This document shows positions 37,467-45,717 of a stretch of DNA of 55,729 nucleotides, piece by piece; position 1 is the first letter of the stretch; every line of letters starts with the position of its first letter. The notes beneath the pieces are model-generated. The model did not search any database. It was not told the DNA's origin and was given only the letters and a program-made list of their open reading frames with translations. A program made the translations under genes and the position numbers. Source of the stretch: Clostridiaceae bacterium AM27-36LB (GTDB lineage Bacteria > Bacillota > Clostridia > Lachnospirales > Lachnospiraceae); the NCBI GenBank assembly GCA_003480725.1, contig QUJQ01000006.1:203372-259100 (forward strand). The letters run 5' to 3'.

Positions 37467-38789
37467 TTACTCCACCCGAATGGTACCATCTGTCTCATCA
37501 TAGGTAAATTTTGTTCCATATTTTTCACTGATTTTCTGAAGATGGTCCGCCATCTTCCGGGCTACTTCTGGCTCTGCAAGAACCGGAAGGCCGCGCTTGA
37601 GTGGAATCTCTCCATCCAGATGGAGATCCAGCGGGACCAATTTCCAACTGAGTCCCTCTTCTGTCTTATCAATGATTGCCATGGCATTTTCCGAGAAGCG
37701 GCGTTCCGACGCAAATCCGATAAAGTTGCCATCTTTATCTTTTGCACGGTTGCCGTGAAGATCAGATGGACGGCTCTCGGGTGCGTATCCATAGCTTTCG
37801 TACATCTCAGGTGCGATGATGGACTCACCTGCCTCAAATTCCATCAGAAGACTTCCCAGATTATAGAAGATCGGATGTCCTTTGTAGATTTCCACACCTC
37901 TCATAAAGTGTGCGCCATGTCCGATCACTGCATCCGCTCCGGCATCAATGGCCTGACGGCAGATTTTCTCAATAAATTCTGGCGGCTCGGGAGAGTACCA
38001 GTTCTCATTGATGCCCTCATGGGTGTGTACAGAGAAAATGGTCAGATCCGAGCGGCGAGAAGCGTCTTTCACACTTTTTAGAAGCTCTTCCACATCTTTT
38101 TCGTTTGCATAGGTGCGGACATATGCCCGATCACCTTTTTCAATTTTGATATTTCCCTCATACAGAGAGCCAAAGGAAAAATGCTGGTCATCTGAAGGCG
38201 GGAAAGTCTCGATTCGATTGCCTTCATCTACACTTGCTTTTGTTCCAAGCAACGTGTCGATGGCGCGAAGCTGCTCAAATTCTCTCTCTGGCAGCACATA
38301 TGCCTGCTTCCAGCGAAGGGGGTTGGTTCCTGGTCTTGCTGCCACACCTGCTCCTGCATCACTGGCTGCAAATACTTCAGATCTGGTGGAACCGGTGGCT
38401 ACAATACCGATCCGGCCATTGGCTGTATCCAGAAATCTCGGCAGACGGGCATCCATAAGGTTTCTTCCCAGACCACATGCCACCAGCTTGCGTGCCTCAG
38501 CTGCTTCCATGGTCTCCATGATTCCCTGCCATCCATAGTCGCCGGAGTGGTTATTTACAAAAGAGATCAGCTTCAGATTCAGATCTACCAGCTCATCCAG
38601 CCGGTCTGCCCGGACAGATGTCATATATCCGCGCCCAGAAGCCGGCGGTGTATCCGGTGTTGGTGTACAAAATTCTGCATTGGTAAATGCGCCGTCCGCT
38701 TCTTTTAAATATTTGATCACTCTCTGATCCAGCCGGTTCACCAGATTTTTGCTGGAAAATAAAGAGTCACCGCAAGCTACTAATCTCAT
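37467..38789 (-). CDS. CapA-family protein (poly-gamma-glutamate synthesis-type metallophosphatase fold)
   Basis: 440 residues, no signal peptide. RLVACGDSLF, ADGAFTNAEFCTPTPD, ISFVNNHSGDYGWQGIMETMEAAE, TIFSVHTHEGIN and ADAVIGHGAHFMRGVEIYKGHPIFYNLGSLL match the PGA_cap calcineurin-like fold; the HTHEG and GHGAH histidines would bind metal. Its role outside capsule synthesis is not known. It is last in the leftward cystine-transporter operon, suggesting an amino-acid or peptide amide hydrolase role (inference). Confidence 0.85.
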   Translation of the reverse strand: MRLVACGDSLFSSKNLVNRLDQRVIKYLKEADGAFTNAEFCTPTPDTPPASGRGYMTSVRADRLDELVDLNLKLISFVNNHSGDYGWQGIMETMEAAEARKLVACGLGRNLMDARLPRFLDTANGRIGIVATGSTRSEVFAASDAGAGVAARPGTNPLRWKQAYVLPEREFEQLRAIDTLLGTKASVDEGNRIETFPPSDDQHFSFGSLYEGNIKIEKGDRAYVRTYANEKDVEELLKSVKDASRRSDLTIFSVHTHEGINENWYSPEPPEFIEKICRQAIDAGADAVIGHGAHFMRGVEIYKGHPIFYNLGSLLMEFEAGESIIAPEMYESYGYAPESRPSDLHGNRAKDKDGNFIGFASERRFSENAMAIIDKTEEGLSWKLVPLDLHLDGEIPLKRGLPVLAEPEVARKMADHLQKISEKYGTKFTYDETDGTIRVE

Positions 38790-38847
38790 CTGTATCTCCT
38801 CCTGCTATTTCGTTTATGCCCGGTTTTCCCCGGGCAGATTTTATATC

Positions 38848-40350
38848 TTATTTCGTCTTCTCTTCAGCCTTCTCCGGGCAAAATCCATACAGAACCGGAT
38901 CAATGGTCTCACCATAATGCCATACATTTCGCTGTGCCTTGATCTTCAGAACCGCATCGTAAAAGCCGATCCGGAATGTATCATAAAACGGTGTATGATC
39001 GTACACCATTTTCAGAATCATCGCGCCGTCCTCCCACGCATATGCGCAGGACACATCCGGGTAAATGGCATTGAGATCTGTGTCTGTATCTTCTAATAAA
39101 ATACTGGTCTTTCCATCAATCCATCTGCCAAATCCAGCCTTTACGGTAAATGCACCTTCCGGCAATGTCAGCGTGATCTTCGGCTCTTTCTCCGAAAAAT
39201 CAAAAGAGATCTTTTGGAAGCCGTATCGATTATTTTCAAACTGATAGACCACCTGATGATAATTCTTCTCCATAGACTCGTGATGAGCATTGCCCGCAGG
39301 AAGCGGAATGCTCAGACGGTTCATTCGCTCTTGAAGTGCCTGATCCGGTATTGCGTCGTCTTTCAATGCCGGATATAGTTCCTTCCAAATATTTTCAAAT
39401 AAATGATCCTCATGGGTGCCGCAGGTCATAGCTACTACTGCATCCTTTTTCGGAAATACCATCACGTACTGACCAAATCCACCGCTTGCCATATAGGCAT
39501 CTTCTTTGCGAAGGCGCCAGATCTGATACCCGTAGCCCGACTGAAAATCCGGCGCATCCATGGAGTTAGGTGTTGGGTTTTCCCGATTGGACACCTGGCA
39601 GGATACTGCTTCTCTGACCCAGTCCGCATCCAGAAGCTGCTGACCATTCCATTTTCCATTTTGCAGAAGAAACTGACCAATCTTGGCATAATCCTCAGTG
39701 ACCAGCATCAGTCCCCAGCCGCCAACTGAGATGTGCTGCGGGCTTTCTTCCCACCATTCACCGGTAATTCCCAGAGGTGTAAATAATTTTTCCTGTAAAT
39801 ATGCCCAGAGCGTCTTTCCTGTCACCTTCTGTACCAGCGCCGACAACATATAGGATGCATGCGTACTGTACACGAACTTGCTTCCCGGCACATGAGGCAC
39901 ACGAGCCGTCAGAAAATTACGAATCCAGTCCGTCCTTCCTTCAAATGGAAAATCATGTGGATCCTCCTCAAAGCCGACGGTCATAGTCAGCAGATTCCAG
40001 ATCGTTACCTTTTTCATATTTTCACAGATATTGTCTGCTCCGATGGCTTCCACTTCTTCCTGAAAATGCAAAAGAACTTGATCATCTGTCCGAAGCAGTC
40101 CGTCCTGTATGGCAAATCCTACACCCATGGCCGCAAATGTCTTGGATGCAGAAAATAAAGTGTACGGCTTGTCCGGGCTATAAGGTGTCCAGTAACCTTC
40201 CACCGCCAGCTTTCCATGACGGATCATCAGAAACGAATGAATATCAATGTGCTCATTTTCCAGAGCATCCAGAAAACGTTCAACACCTGCACTGTCGATT
40301 CCAAGGGATGCAGGAGATTGCTTTGGAAAATGCCATCGTTCCGCGCTCAT
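38848..40350 (-). CDS. Serine hydrolase of the class C beta-lactamase / penicillin-binding fold
   Basis: 500 residues, cytoplasmic by sequence (no signal peptide). The catalytic SxxK is S67-A-S-K70 in TLFSASKTFAAMG. The second-motif region YSTHASYML and a downstream GGFGQYVMVFP stretch fit the family. The C-terminal 130 residues form an extra beta-rich domain. Members include esterases, D-amino-acid amidases and peptidases. It overlaps the ABC ATPase gene by 4 nt (ATGA), so it belongs to the transporter operon and may process an imported compound. Confidence 0.85.
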   Translation of the reverse strand: MSAERWHFPKQSPASLGIDSAGVERFLDALENEHIDIHSFLMIRHGKLAVEGYWTPYSPDKPYTLFSASKTFAAMGVGFAIQDGLLRTDDQVLLHFQEEVEAIGADNICENMKKVTIWNLLTMTVGFEEDPHDFPFEGRTDWIRNFLTARVPHVPGSKFVYSTHASYMLSALVQKVTGKTLWAYLQEKLFTPLGITGEWWEESPQHISVGGWGLMLVTEDYAKIGQFLLQNGKWNGQQLLDADWVREAVSCQVSNRENPTPNSMDAPDFQSGYGYQIWRLRKEDAYMASGGFGQYVMVFPKKDAVVAMTCGTHEDHLFENIWKELYPALKDDAIPDQALQERMNRLSIPLPAGNAHHESMEKNYHQVVYQFENNRYGFQKISFDFSEKEPKITLTLPEGAFTVKAGFGRWIDGKTSILLEDTDTDLNAIYPDVSCAYAWEDGAMILKMVYDHTPFYDTFRIGFYDAVLKIKAQRNVWHYGETIDPVLYGFCPEKAEEKTK

Positions 40351-41108
40351 TTCTCTTCGCCTTTTTTCCCGTCAGAAATATGAACTCTCGATAAGAACTG
40401 CCTGGTTCGCTCTTCCTTTGTATGCACAAATACCTCTTCCGGTGTACCGGACTCCAGCACCACGCCGCCATCCATGAACAGTACCTTATTACAGATCTGA
40501 TAAATAAAATTCATCTCATGAGAAACGATCACCATGGTTCGTTTTTCCTTCGCAAGCTGCCGGATCACATCCAACACCTCACCGATCATCTCCGGATCAA
40601 GGGCAGAAGTAGGCTCATCCAGCAGGATTGCTTTCGGGTTCAGTGCGATTGCACGGGCCAGTGCCACACGCTGCTGCTGCCCGCCGGACAACTGAGATGG
40701 AAAGAACTCCTTTCGTTCAGACAAACCCACCTTGTCCAACAGATCATCCGCGATCTTTGCCGCCTCTTCTTTCGATTTATTCTGTACATGAGTCAGACCC
40801 ATCATGACATTTTCACGGGCATTTTTTTCTTTGAACAGATTGAACTGCTGGAACACCATGGCGGTATTTCGCCGCATGTACAGAATATTCTGTTTTCCCG
40901 GATTTTTCACATCGAAGGAAACACCGTCCAGCTCCATCTGTCCTGCATCCGCATGCTCCAGGAAATTGATGCACCGCAGAAGAGTGGATTTTCCAGATCC
41001 TGAAGATCCAATGATGCCTACAATATCGCCCTCTTCCACAGAAACATCCACACCTTTTAACACTTCTGTATCTCCAAAGCTTTTATAGATTCCTTTCATC
41101 TCAAGCAC
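40347..41108 (-). CDS. Polar amino-acid (cystine-type) ABC transporter ATP-binding protein
   Basis: 253 residues. Walker A GSSGSGKST, Q-loop FQQFNLF, signature LSGGQQQRV, Walker B AILLDEPTSALDPE, H-loop IVSHE. Closest in pattern to GlnQ/TcyC/TcyN-type ATPases. Energises import together with the permease upstream, whose coding region it overlaps by 8 nt. The CymR-like promoter suggests cystine or a related sulfur amino acid as substrate. Confidence 0.95.
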   Translation of the reverse strand: MLEMKGIYKSFGDTEVLKGVDVSVEEGDIVGIIGSSGSGKSTLLRCINFLEHADAGQMELDGVSFDVKNPGKQNILYMRRNTAMVFQQFNLFKEKNARENVMMGLTHVQNKSKEEAAKIADDLLDKVGLSERKEFFPSQLSGGQQQRVALARAIALNPKAILLDEPTSALDPEMIGEVLDVIRQLAKEKRTMVIVSHEMNFIYQICNKVLFMDGGVVLESGTPEEVFVHTKEERTRQFLSRVHISDGKKGEEK

Positions 41109-41823
41109 GACTGGTCACCTTCCCTTCACTTCGTTTCAATTTTCGCTCTACAAAATTAAATGCTCTCGCCAGCACAAAGGTCACTGCCCAGTAGATGAGA
41201 GACAGTGCAATATACATTTCAAAGTACCGCACATTTCTGGAAGCCAGCAGCTTTCCCTGTGCCGTCATCTCCACAACTGCACAGACAAATGCCAGAGATG
41301 TACTCTTGATCATGTTGATAAATTCATTTCCAAGGGAAGGGATCGCAACGATCAATGCCTCGGGAATGATGATATGTATATAGGTCTGAAATGTTGTCAT
41401 TCCAATGGAAAGGGCTGCCTCCCGCTGGCCTTTGTCAACAGAGAGAATGGCTGCACGGATATTTTCCGAAGCATAGGCACCTTCATTTAATGCAAATGCC
41501 ACCAGCACGAACACCACATTGGGCACGCTGTTGATATTCAGGTTCATGCCGAAATAATAATTCAGGTACTGCAGCAAAATCGGGATTCCGTAGTAGGACA
41601 GATACAACTGTACCAGAATCGGCGTTCCTCTTGTAAACGATACATAGAATGCTGCGATCTTAGACAGCACTGGCACTTTATTGATCTTGATCATCGCCAC
41701 AAAAAATCCAAGAAGAAATGCGAAGAAGATCGATACCAGTGCGATTCCCAGTGTCACCGGCAAATATTGTAACAGCGGTCCTAAATCTTCCAGAATAACG
41801 GAAGGTTTAAATAATTTCAGCAT
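41101..41823 (-). CDS. Polar amino-acid ABC transporter permease
   Basis: 240 residues, about five transmembrane helices. LPVTLGIALVSIFFAFLLGFFVAMIK and FTRGTPILVQLYLSYYGIP are typical of the HisM/TcyB family; the coupling loop is EAALSIGMTTFQTYIHIIIPEAL. The single permease probably works as a homodimer. Lies between the binding protein and the ATPase genes. Confidence 0.95.
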   Translation of the reverse strand: MLKLFKPSVILEDLGPLLQYLPVTLGIALVSIFFAFLLGFFVAMIKINKVPVLSKIAAFYVSFTRGTPILVQLYLSYYGIPILLQYLNYYFGMNLNINSVPNVVFVLVAFALNEGAYASENIRAAILSVDKGQREAALSIGMTTFQTYIHIIIPEALIVAIPSLGNEFINMIKSTSLAFVCAVVEMTAQGKLLASRNVRYFEMYIALSLIYWAVTFVLARAFNFVERKLKRSEGKVTSRA

Positions 41824-41914
41824 GATGTGTTTGCTCCTTTCCCATAAAAGAACCGGGCAGCCAGCCTGAACGTCCGAATCCTGTTCGCTGTCTGCCCGGT
41901 TATCGCTTCACTTT

Positions 41915-42856
41915 CTACCAGTCGGCCCGGTCGATACCTGAGTAATCTTTACCCCAGTATTTCTCTGAAAGTGCTGTCAGTGTTCCGTTGTCTTTTAATG
42001 TCTCCATTGCTCCGTCAATGGCGTCTGCCAGTGCCTGTCCCTCATCGGTCTTCGCGATTACGAACCAGGTACTCGGGTTCTGCAGCTGGCTTGCTTCCTC
42101 ATCCGGCAAAGATACGAAATCAAAATCATATCCGTACTCATCTTTGTATACCTGAAGGCTGGACTCTCCGCCCATCATGAAATCAAAATTTCCCTGATAT
42201 AACTGCATATAAAAGGTTGCCCAGTCAGCATCTGCATACTGAATATTGATCGGATTGTCTGGATGCTCCTCGTTGAATCTCTCCAGGAACAACTGCCATG
42301 CATCACCTTTTGCATTACTTACCGTTGAAAGTCCGCCCAGATCCTCGATGCTGTTGATCGGATGCTCATCCAGAAGACCTTTTCTTACATAAAGTCCAGA
42401 TGCCTCATAACGGTCATAATGTTTCGGGAAAATGTATTTCTCCTCACGGGTTGCATTTTTACTTAAGCTGTTAAATCCAAGCTGATAGCGTCCGGTGTCC
42501 AGACCATTGAAAATGCTTTCGAACTCGGTGGTCTCAAATTTAAATTCATACTGCGGAAGCTGCTCATCAATTGCACGAAGAAGATCTGCTTCATATCCTG
42601 CCAGTTCTCCGTTTTCATCCATATAAGAGAATTTTACGGTATGTCCATCAGTTGCACAGGTAATGGTCGTCACATCTCCGTCAGATGCCGTTGCATCTGC
42701 TGTCTCGTCTGCCACATTCGGCTCATCAACCGCATTCTCAACCACAGTGCTGTCCGCTTCCGGATCTGTCTCAGCACTCTGAGTGCTTCCGCAACCGGTC
42801 AAAGCAAGTACACCTGCAGTCAACACGGAAAGTATCATCGCTCTTCTCTTTTTCAT
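41915..42856 (-). CDS. Cystine/amino-acid ABC transporter substrate-binding lipoprotein
   Basis: 313 residues. Lipoprotein signal with lipobox LTGC at Cys22. A linker rich in Asp and Thr is followed by an SBP_bac_3 fold: VKFSYMDENGELAGYEADLLRAI, FEFESIFNGLDTGRYQLGFNSLSKN-like core (TEFESIFNGLDTGRYQLGFNS), and NNGTLTALSEKYWG-like end (KDNGTLTALSEKYWGKDYS). GAGGAG precedes the start. First gene of the operon with a CymR-like promoter, so sulfur starvation control is likely. Confidence 0.94.
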   Translation of the reverse strand: MKKRRAMILSVLTAGVLALTGCGSTQSAETDPEADSTVVENAVDEPNVADETADATASDGDVTTITCATDGHTVKFSYMDENGELAGYEADLLRAIDEQLPQYEFKFETTEFESIFNGLDTGRYQLGFNSLSKNATREEKYIFPKHYDRYEASGLYVRKGLLDEHPINSIEDLGGLSTVSNAKGDAWQLFLERFNEEHPDNPINIQYADADWATFYMQLYQGNFDFMMGGESSLQVYKDEYGYDFDFVSLPDEEASQLQNPSTWFVIAKTDEGQALADAIDGAMETLKDNGTLTALSEKYWGKDYSGIDRADW

Positions 42857-42873
42857 AATCTTTCTCCTCTGTA

Positions 42874-42938
42874 TTCCTATCTAGTTAGTATGGATTATTT
42901 ATGAAGCAGATTATATTCCTATAATTCCTATTTGTCAA
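42874..42938 (-). promoter_or_regulatory. Transporter operon promoter with CymR-like operator
   Basis: Minus strand TTGACA (42938-42933), 17-nt spacer, TATAAT (42915-42910). The operator-like motif ATTCCTAT-N4-TTAGTATGG (plus strand 42874-42894) follows the -10 box and overlaps the expected transcription start. Confidence 0.87.
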
Positions 42939-42959
42939 GTATGTTTTATATATTTTTTT

Positions 42960-43117
42960 CAAAGTCATGCATAAAAATAATCTGAAGTATGCGGGGGAGC
43001 TTGCTTCCCTAAGCATACCTCAGATTATTTTGGTATATGACGCGCAGCGGCATATCGAGCTTTTTAGCTGCGTAAGCAGCGGTAAGCACCGCAAGGTGCG
43101 GAAAAGCGAGATGCATG
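42960..43117. repeat. 158-bp palindromic intergenic element, copy 2
   Basis: Base-for-base identical to 37251-37408, with the same large hairpin and T-run on the minus strand. Sits between a gene remnant (43131-43270) and the transporter promoter, the same position relative to the downstream promoter as copy 1. Confidence 0.9.
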
Positions 43118-43130
43118 GCTTGCTCTTTCA

Positions 43131-43270
43131 CTACAACACTTTACTTCCATTTGCAGTCAGCCGGAATTTCATATTGAGGATTTCAGCTGCCCCGCGGCAC
43201 ATCATCATTCTTCCGAGAAAAATATCAAAATACTCATACATGGTACAGATACTTTCATCAATCTGCAGGG
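43131..43270 (-). pseudogene. 3' fragment of an ORF interrupted by the IS200/IS605 element
   Basis: Reads LQIDESICTMYEYFDIF...LTANGSKVL and stops at 43131. The codon phase matches the 5' fragment at 45305-45485 if the insertion is removed from 43271 to 45304: TTA-CCC-CTG would join the two parts. I do not recognise this C-terminal sequence; the whole protein would be only about 108 residues, so the gene may have been truncated before the insertion. Confidence 0.5.
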
Positions 43271-43440
43271 TGAACCTCACATGACTGGAAGTCACGTGCT
43301 TCTCAGCCGCTTTAGGCGGCAAGACTAAATATCAGTGGATACGCCTGTAACTTAGAACGTTGCACAGATACGTGCATTACTCAGACCGGATACGGCATGA
43401 ATCCCACATCACAGGTAGTCCTCTGTATATCTGCCTGCAT
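43271..43440 (-). ncRNA. Candidate omega-RNA (TnpB guide RNA) 3' scaffold
   Basis: The segment from the tnpB stop to the element's right end contains the stable GCCGC/GCGGC hairpin (43306-43321) and a second stem around AGTCACGTGCTTCTC/GACTTCC. TnpB omega-RNAs of IS200/IS605 elements are processed from exactly this part and use the flanking host DNA as guide. Here the guide would begin CCCTGCAGATTGATG at 43270 reading leftwards. Position-based call; not folded computationally. Confidence 0.55.
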
Positions 43441-44769
43441 CTATGCCGCCTGCATACTGCCCAGTTCTACACTGAGCAAAAGCAGATCTGCATAAACACA
43501 TGAGGTTCTACGCTTCACTGAAGGAACTTTTGCCTCCAGTGAAGACCTTACCGTTGCCGATAAGGGTTTTAATCGTTCTCTTATAAAATATCTTGCTCCT
43601 ATGTTATAGGCTGCTGACAGGTCACAATGATATCGTTTTCCTGTCGCAAATGTGCAAAGACTGTGATTTTCAGAATCACGTATCACTTTACCAGTTCCAT
43701 CATATGCAAGCCTGCTGGTATTCCATGCACATACTCTGGATACCCGCATTCCTGTCCTGTGTGCCTGATGTTCACATAACTTCTGAATATCCCGTTTTCT
43801 CCACAAACGAAGCTTTTGCCTCTTTTTCCCGGCTGCTTTCCCTTTCATCTCCAGATATTCGAATACAATCACATCCACATGGTTATTTTGGGCATATGTA
43901 GTAATCGCAGATGCCACTTTACGGGACAGCTCCATGTTCAGTCTCTTTGCATAATTCCATCTGCTCTGTCCCTGTCCTGAACCATGTTCCCGTTGAAATC
44001 TGCTGATTCGTCCCACTACACGGTACATCTGGTCTTTTTCACTGGGGAAATTGATAAATTTTCTTCCCAGGACAGTTCCATCTGAACGCATAATGGTACA
44101 AACCGCATCCATGTTGATTCCAAGATCCACACTGCAGATAATCTGCTCATTTACTTCTTTCTTTGATAAAGAAACTTCCTCTGTATATGAGAACCGCAAA
44201 AAATATTTATGATGTCTCTTTTCCAGTGTGGGAGCAGAAGCTTTTACCCCTGACCAGTTTTCCCGCAGATACTCCATGTCCGTATGCAGCAAATTTACTG
44301 AAAACCATTTCCAGTCATGACCATCATATAATTTCAGGAAAGCTCTATCCGTTTGATCTTCTGCTTCTTTGTACATCACATTCCGATAGAATACCGGCAT
44401 TGCATGATTTTCATATACAAGCTTTGGCTTACCGGTCAGTTTCTTTTGCTTCCATAATTCCAGTCTTGTCTCATATGAAGACGCACTTCCAAGCGCATGC
44501 TGAATCGCTGATCTGCGAAGATAAGATGGCATCTTTGGAAATTTCTGGTCAAAGTCATATCTCGCCCGGTTTTTCTTTGTGCTATGAACCAGATGCTCCG
44601 CTGCATTAAACCGTTTTTGCAGATTGACAATCCGGGAAAGCTCCTCCCAGCTCTCTTCATATACACGGATCAAATATCCGACTGCTTGGCGATAGATATA
44701 CAGCGTATGGCGAATCGGTATATTCTGTTTTTTTATTTCCACACCATAGCTGGATACTACCTTCATCAA
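43441..44769 (-). CDS. tnpB: TnpB, IS605-type RNA-guided nuclease
   Basis: 442 residues. N-terminal helical region, then the RuvC-like core: CSVDLGINMDAV (first Asp), VIVFEYLEMKGKAAG (Glu) and CDLSAAYNIGARYF (last Asp). The usual four-Cys zinc finger looks reduced: VCAWNTS...SLCTF...HCDL. Longer than many TnpB proteins (about 370-400). The gene starts 8 nt after tnpA. If active it cuts DNA matching the omega-RNA guide and favours retention of the element. Confidence 0.9.
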   Translation of the reverse strand: MMKVVSSYGVEIKKQNIPIRHTLYIYRQAVGYLIRVYEESWEELSRIVNLQKRFNAAEHLVHSTKKNRARYDFDQKFPKMPSYLRRSAIQHALGSASSYETRLELWKQKKLTGKPKLVYENHAMPVFYRNVMYKEAEDQTDRAFLKLYDGHDWKWFSVNLLHTDMEYLRENWSGVKASAPTLEKRHHKYFLRFSYTEEVSLSKKEVNEQIICSVDLGINMDAVCTIMRSDGTVLGRKFINFPSEKDQMYRVVGRISRFQREHGSGQGQSRWNYAKRLNMELSRKVASAITTYAQNNHVDVIVFEYLEMKGKAAGKKRQKLRLWRKRDIQKLCEHQAHRTGMRVSRVCAWNTSRLAYDGTGKVIRDSENHSLCTFATGKRYHCDLSAAYNIGARYFIRERLKPLSATVRSSLEAKVPSVKRRTSCVYADLLLLSVELGSMQAA

Positions 44770-44777
44770 AAACCTCT

Positions 44778-45218
44778 TTACTTTCCTGCTTCTTTTTCTT
44801 GCTGTCCTTTGATATAAGTGAGAACCTGTTCTTTACTTCGGTCACTGACTGTTACTGCACAATATGACGGATTCCACAAATGTCCTCCCCACAATTCCCG
44901 TTTTAATTCCGGATGAGAAAGAAAAAGCTGCCGTGCTAGATTTCCTTTCATAATTTTGATCATATCCGAAATATAAAACTGTGGTTTGCAGTCGACCAAC
45001 AAATGAATATGATCTGGCATAACCTCCATAGCCACAATCTGAAATTTGTATTCGTCTGCAATCTCATACAACATCTTTTTACACTCTTCATCTAATCCAT
45101 TCTGTAAAACCTTTTTTCGATATTTGGTACACCCGACCAGATGATACTGTAAAGAATAAACATATCCTCGACCATATGAAAGATCATTTTCTCTTATAAT
45201 AAATATATTTTTATCCAT
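44778..45218 (-). CDS. tnpA: TnpA, IS200/IS605 HUH-type Y1 transposase
   Basis: 146 residues from ATG 45218 (an earlier in-frame start lies inside the element's end). YSLQYHLVGCTKYRKKVL is the family start, MPDHIHLLVDC holds the HUH motif, LWGGHLWNPSYCAVTVSD the conserved middle, and Tyr in VLTYIKGQQ is the nucleophile. Carries out single-strand peel-and-paste transposition. Apparently intact. Confidence 0.93.
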   Translation of the reverse strand: MDKNIFIIRENDLSYGRGYVYSLQYHLVGCTKYRKKVLQNGLDEECKKMLYEIADEYKFQIVAMEVMPDHIHLLVDCKPQFYISDMIKIMKGNLARQLFLSHPELKRELWGGHLWNPSYCAVTVSDRSKEQVLTYIKGQQEKEAGK

Positions 45219-45296
45219 GTTTATAATATACCATATGTTCTCCAAAAAGTAAACATACGTTCTGTTTTCTACCAAAAAATTTGCACACCTAACTCA

Positions 45297-45485
45297 TCAC
45301 TGAAGTAACGAAAATGCGGTATGCATTTTTTCAATCTCTTCCAATGGCAGATGCTCATATTCGCTCACAAAACGCTTTAAGATCCACGCAAGAACCTGCT
45401 TATCAGACAATACATTAAGCATTGTCTGGTCATATTTTGCCTTTCCCTCTTCTGTACTTAATACAGAGGCACCTAAACTGTTCAA
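45297..45485 (-). pseudogene. N-terminal fragment of an Rpn/PD-(D/E)XK transposase-like nuclease family protein
   Basis: Start TTG 45485, 8 nt after GGGGAGG. KYDQTMLNVLSDKQVLAWILKRFVSEYEHLPLEEIEKM resembles the opening of Rpn-family recombination-promoting nuclease proteins common in Lachnospiraceae. The frame is cut by the insertion sequence at 45304 and stops four codons later. The PD-(D/E)XK catalytic part is absent. Confidence 0.6.
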
Positions 45486-45717
45486 AAGTGTTCCTCCCCT
45501 TTTTCTATATTTTCGCATTGGAATTTCTTATCGAATGATCAGATCATGATATGAATATATCTTACATGGAATTTTCAAAAATGTCACTGGTGTTTACAGT
45601 TTGTTCATATTTTTTGTGAAACATTGCCAAACCAATTTTATCATACTAAAAACAGCCACTCCACAGATATTTTTTCTCTGCGAAGCAGCTGCTTCTTAAT
45701 GGCGAATAATTTCACTT

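Larger units (their letters stand above)
43271..45304 (-). mobile_element. IS200/IS605-family insertion sequence with tnpA and tnpB
   Basis: About 2.03 kb, orientation leftward: tnpA (HUH transposase) then tnpB (RuvC nuclease). The left end follows a TTAC tetranucleotide (45308-45305 on the minus strand), a known target type in this family. The right end is placed at TTCA (43274-43271) after a subterminal hairpin GCCGC-CTAAA-GCGGC (43306-43321) and the GTGAGGTTCA stretch typical of such ends. A subterminal imperfect palindrome (about 45222-45249) lies next to the left end. No target duplication is expected. Confidence 0.8.

Noticed and set aside
42960..43117. CRISPR repeat
   Set aside because: Two copies 5.7 kb apart with palindromes and no spacer pattern; not an array.
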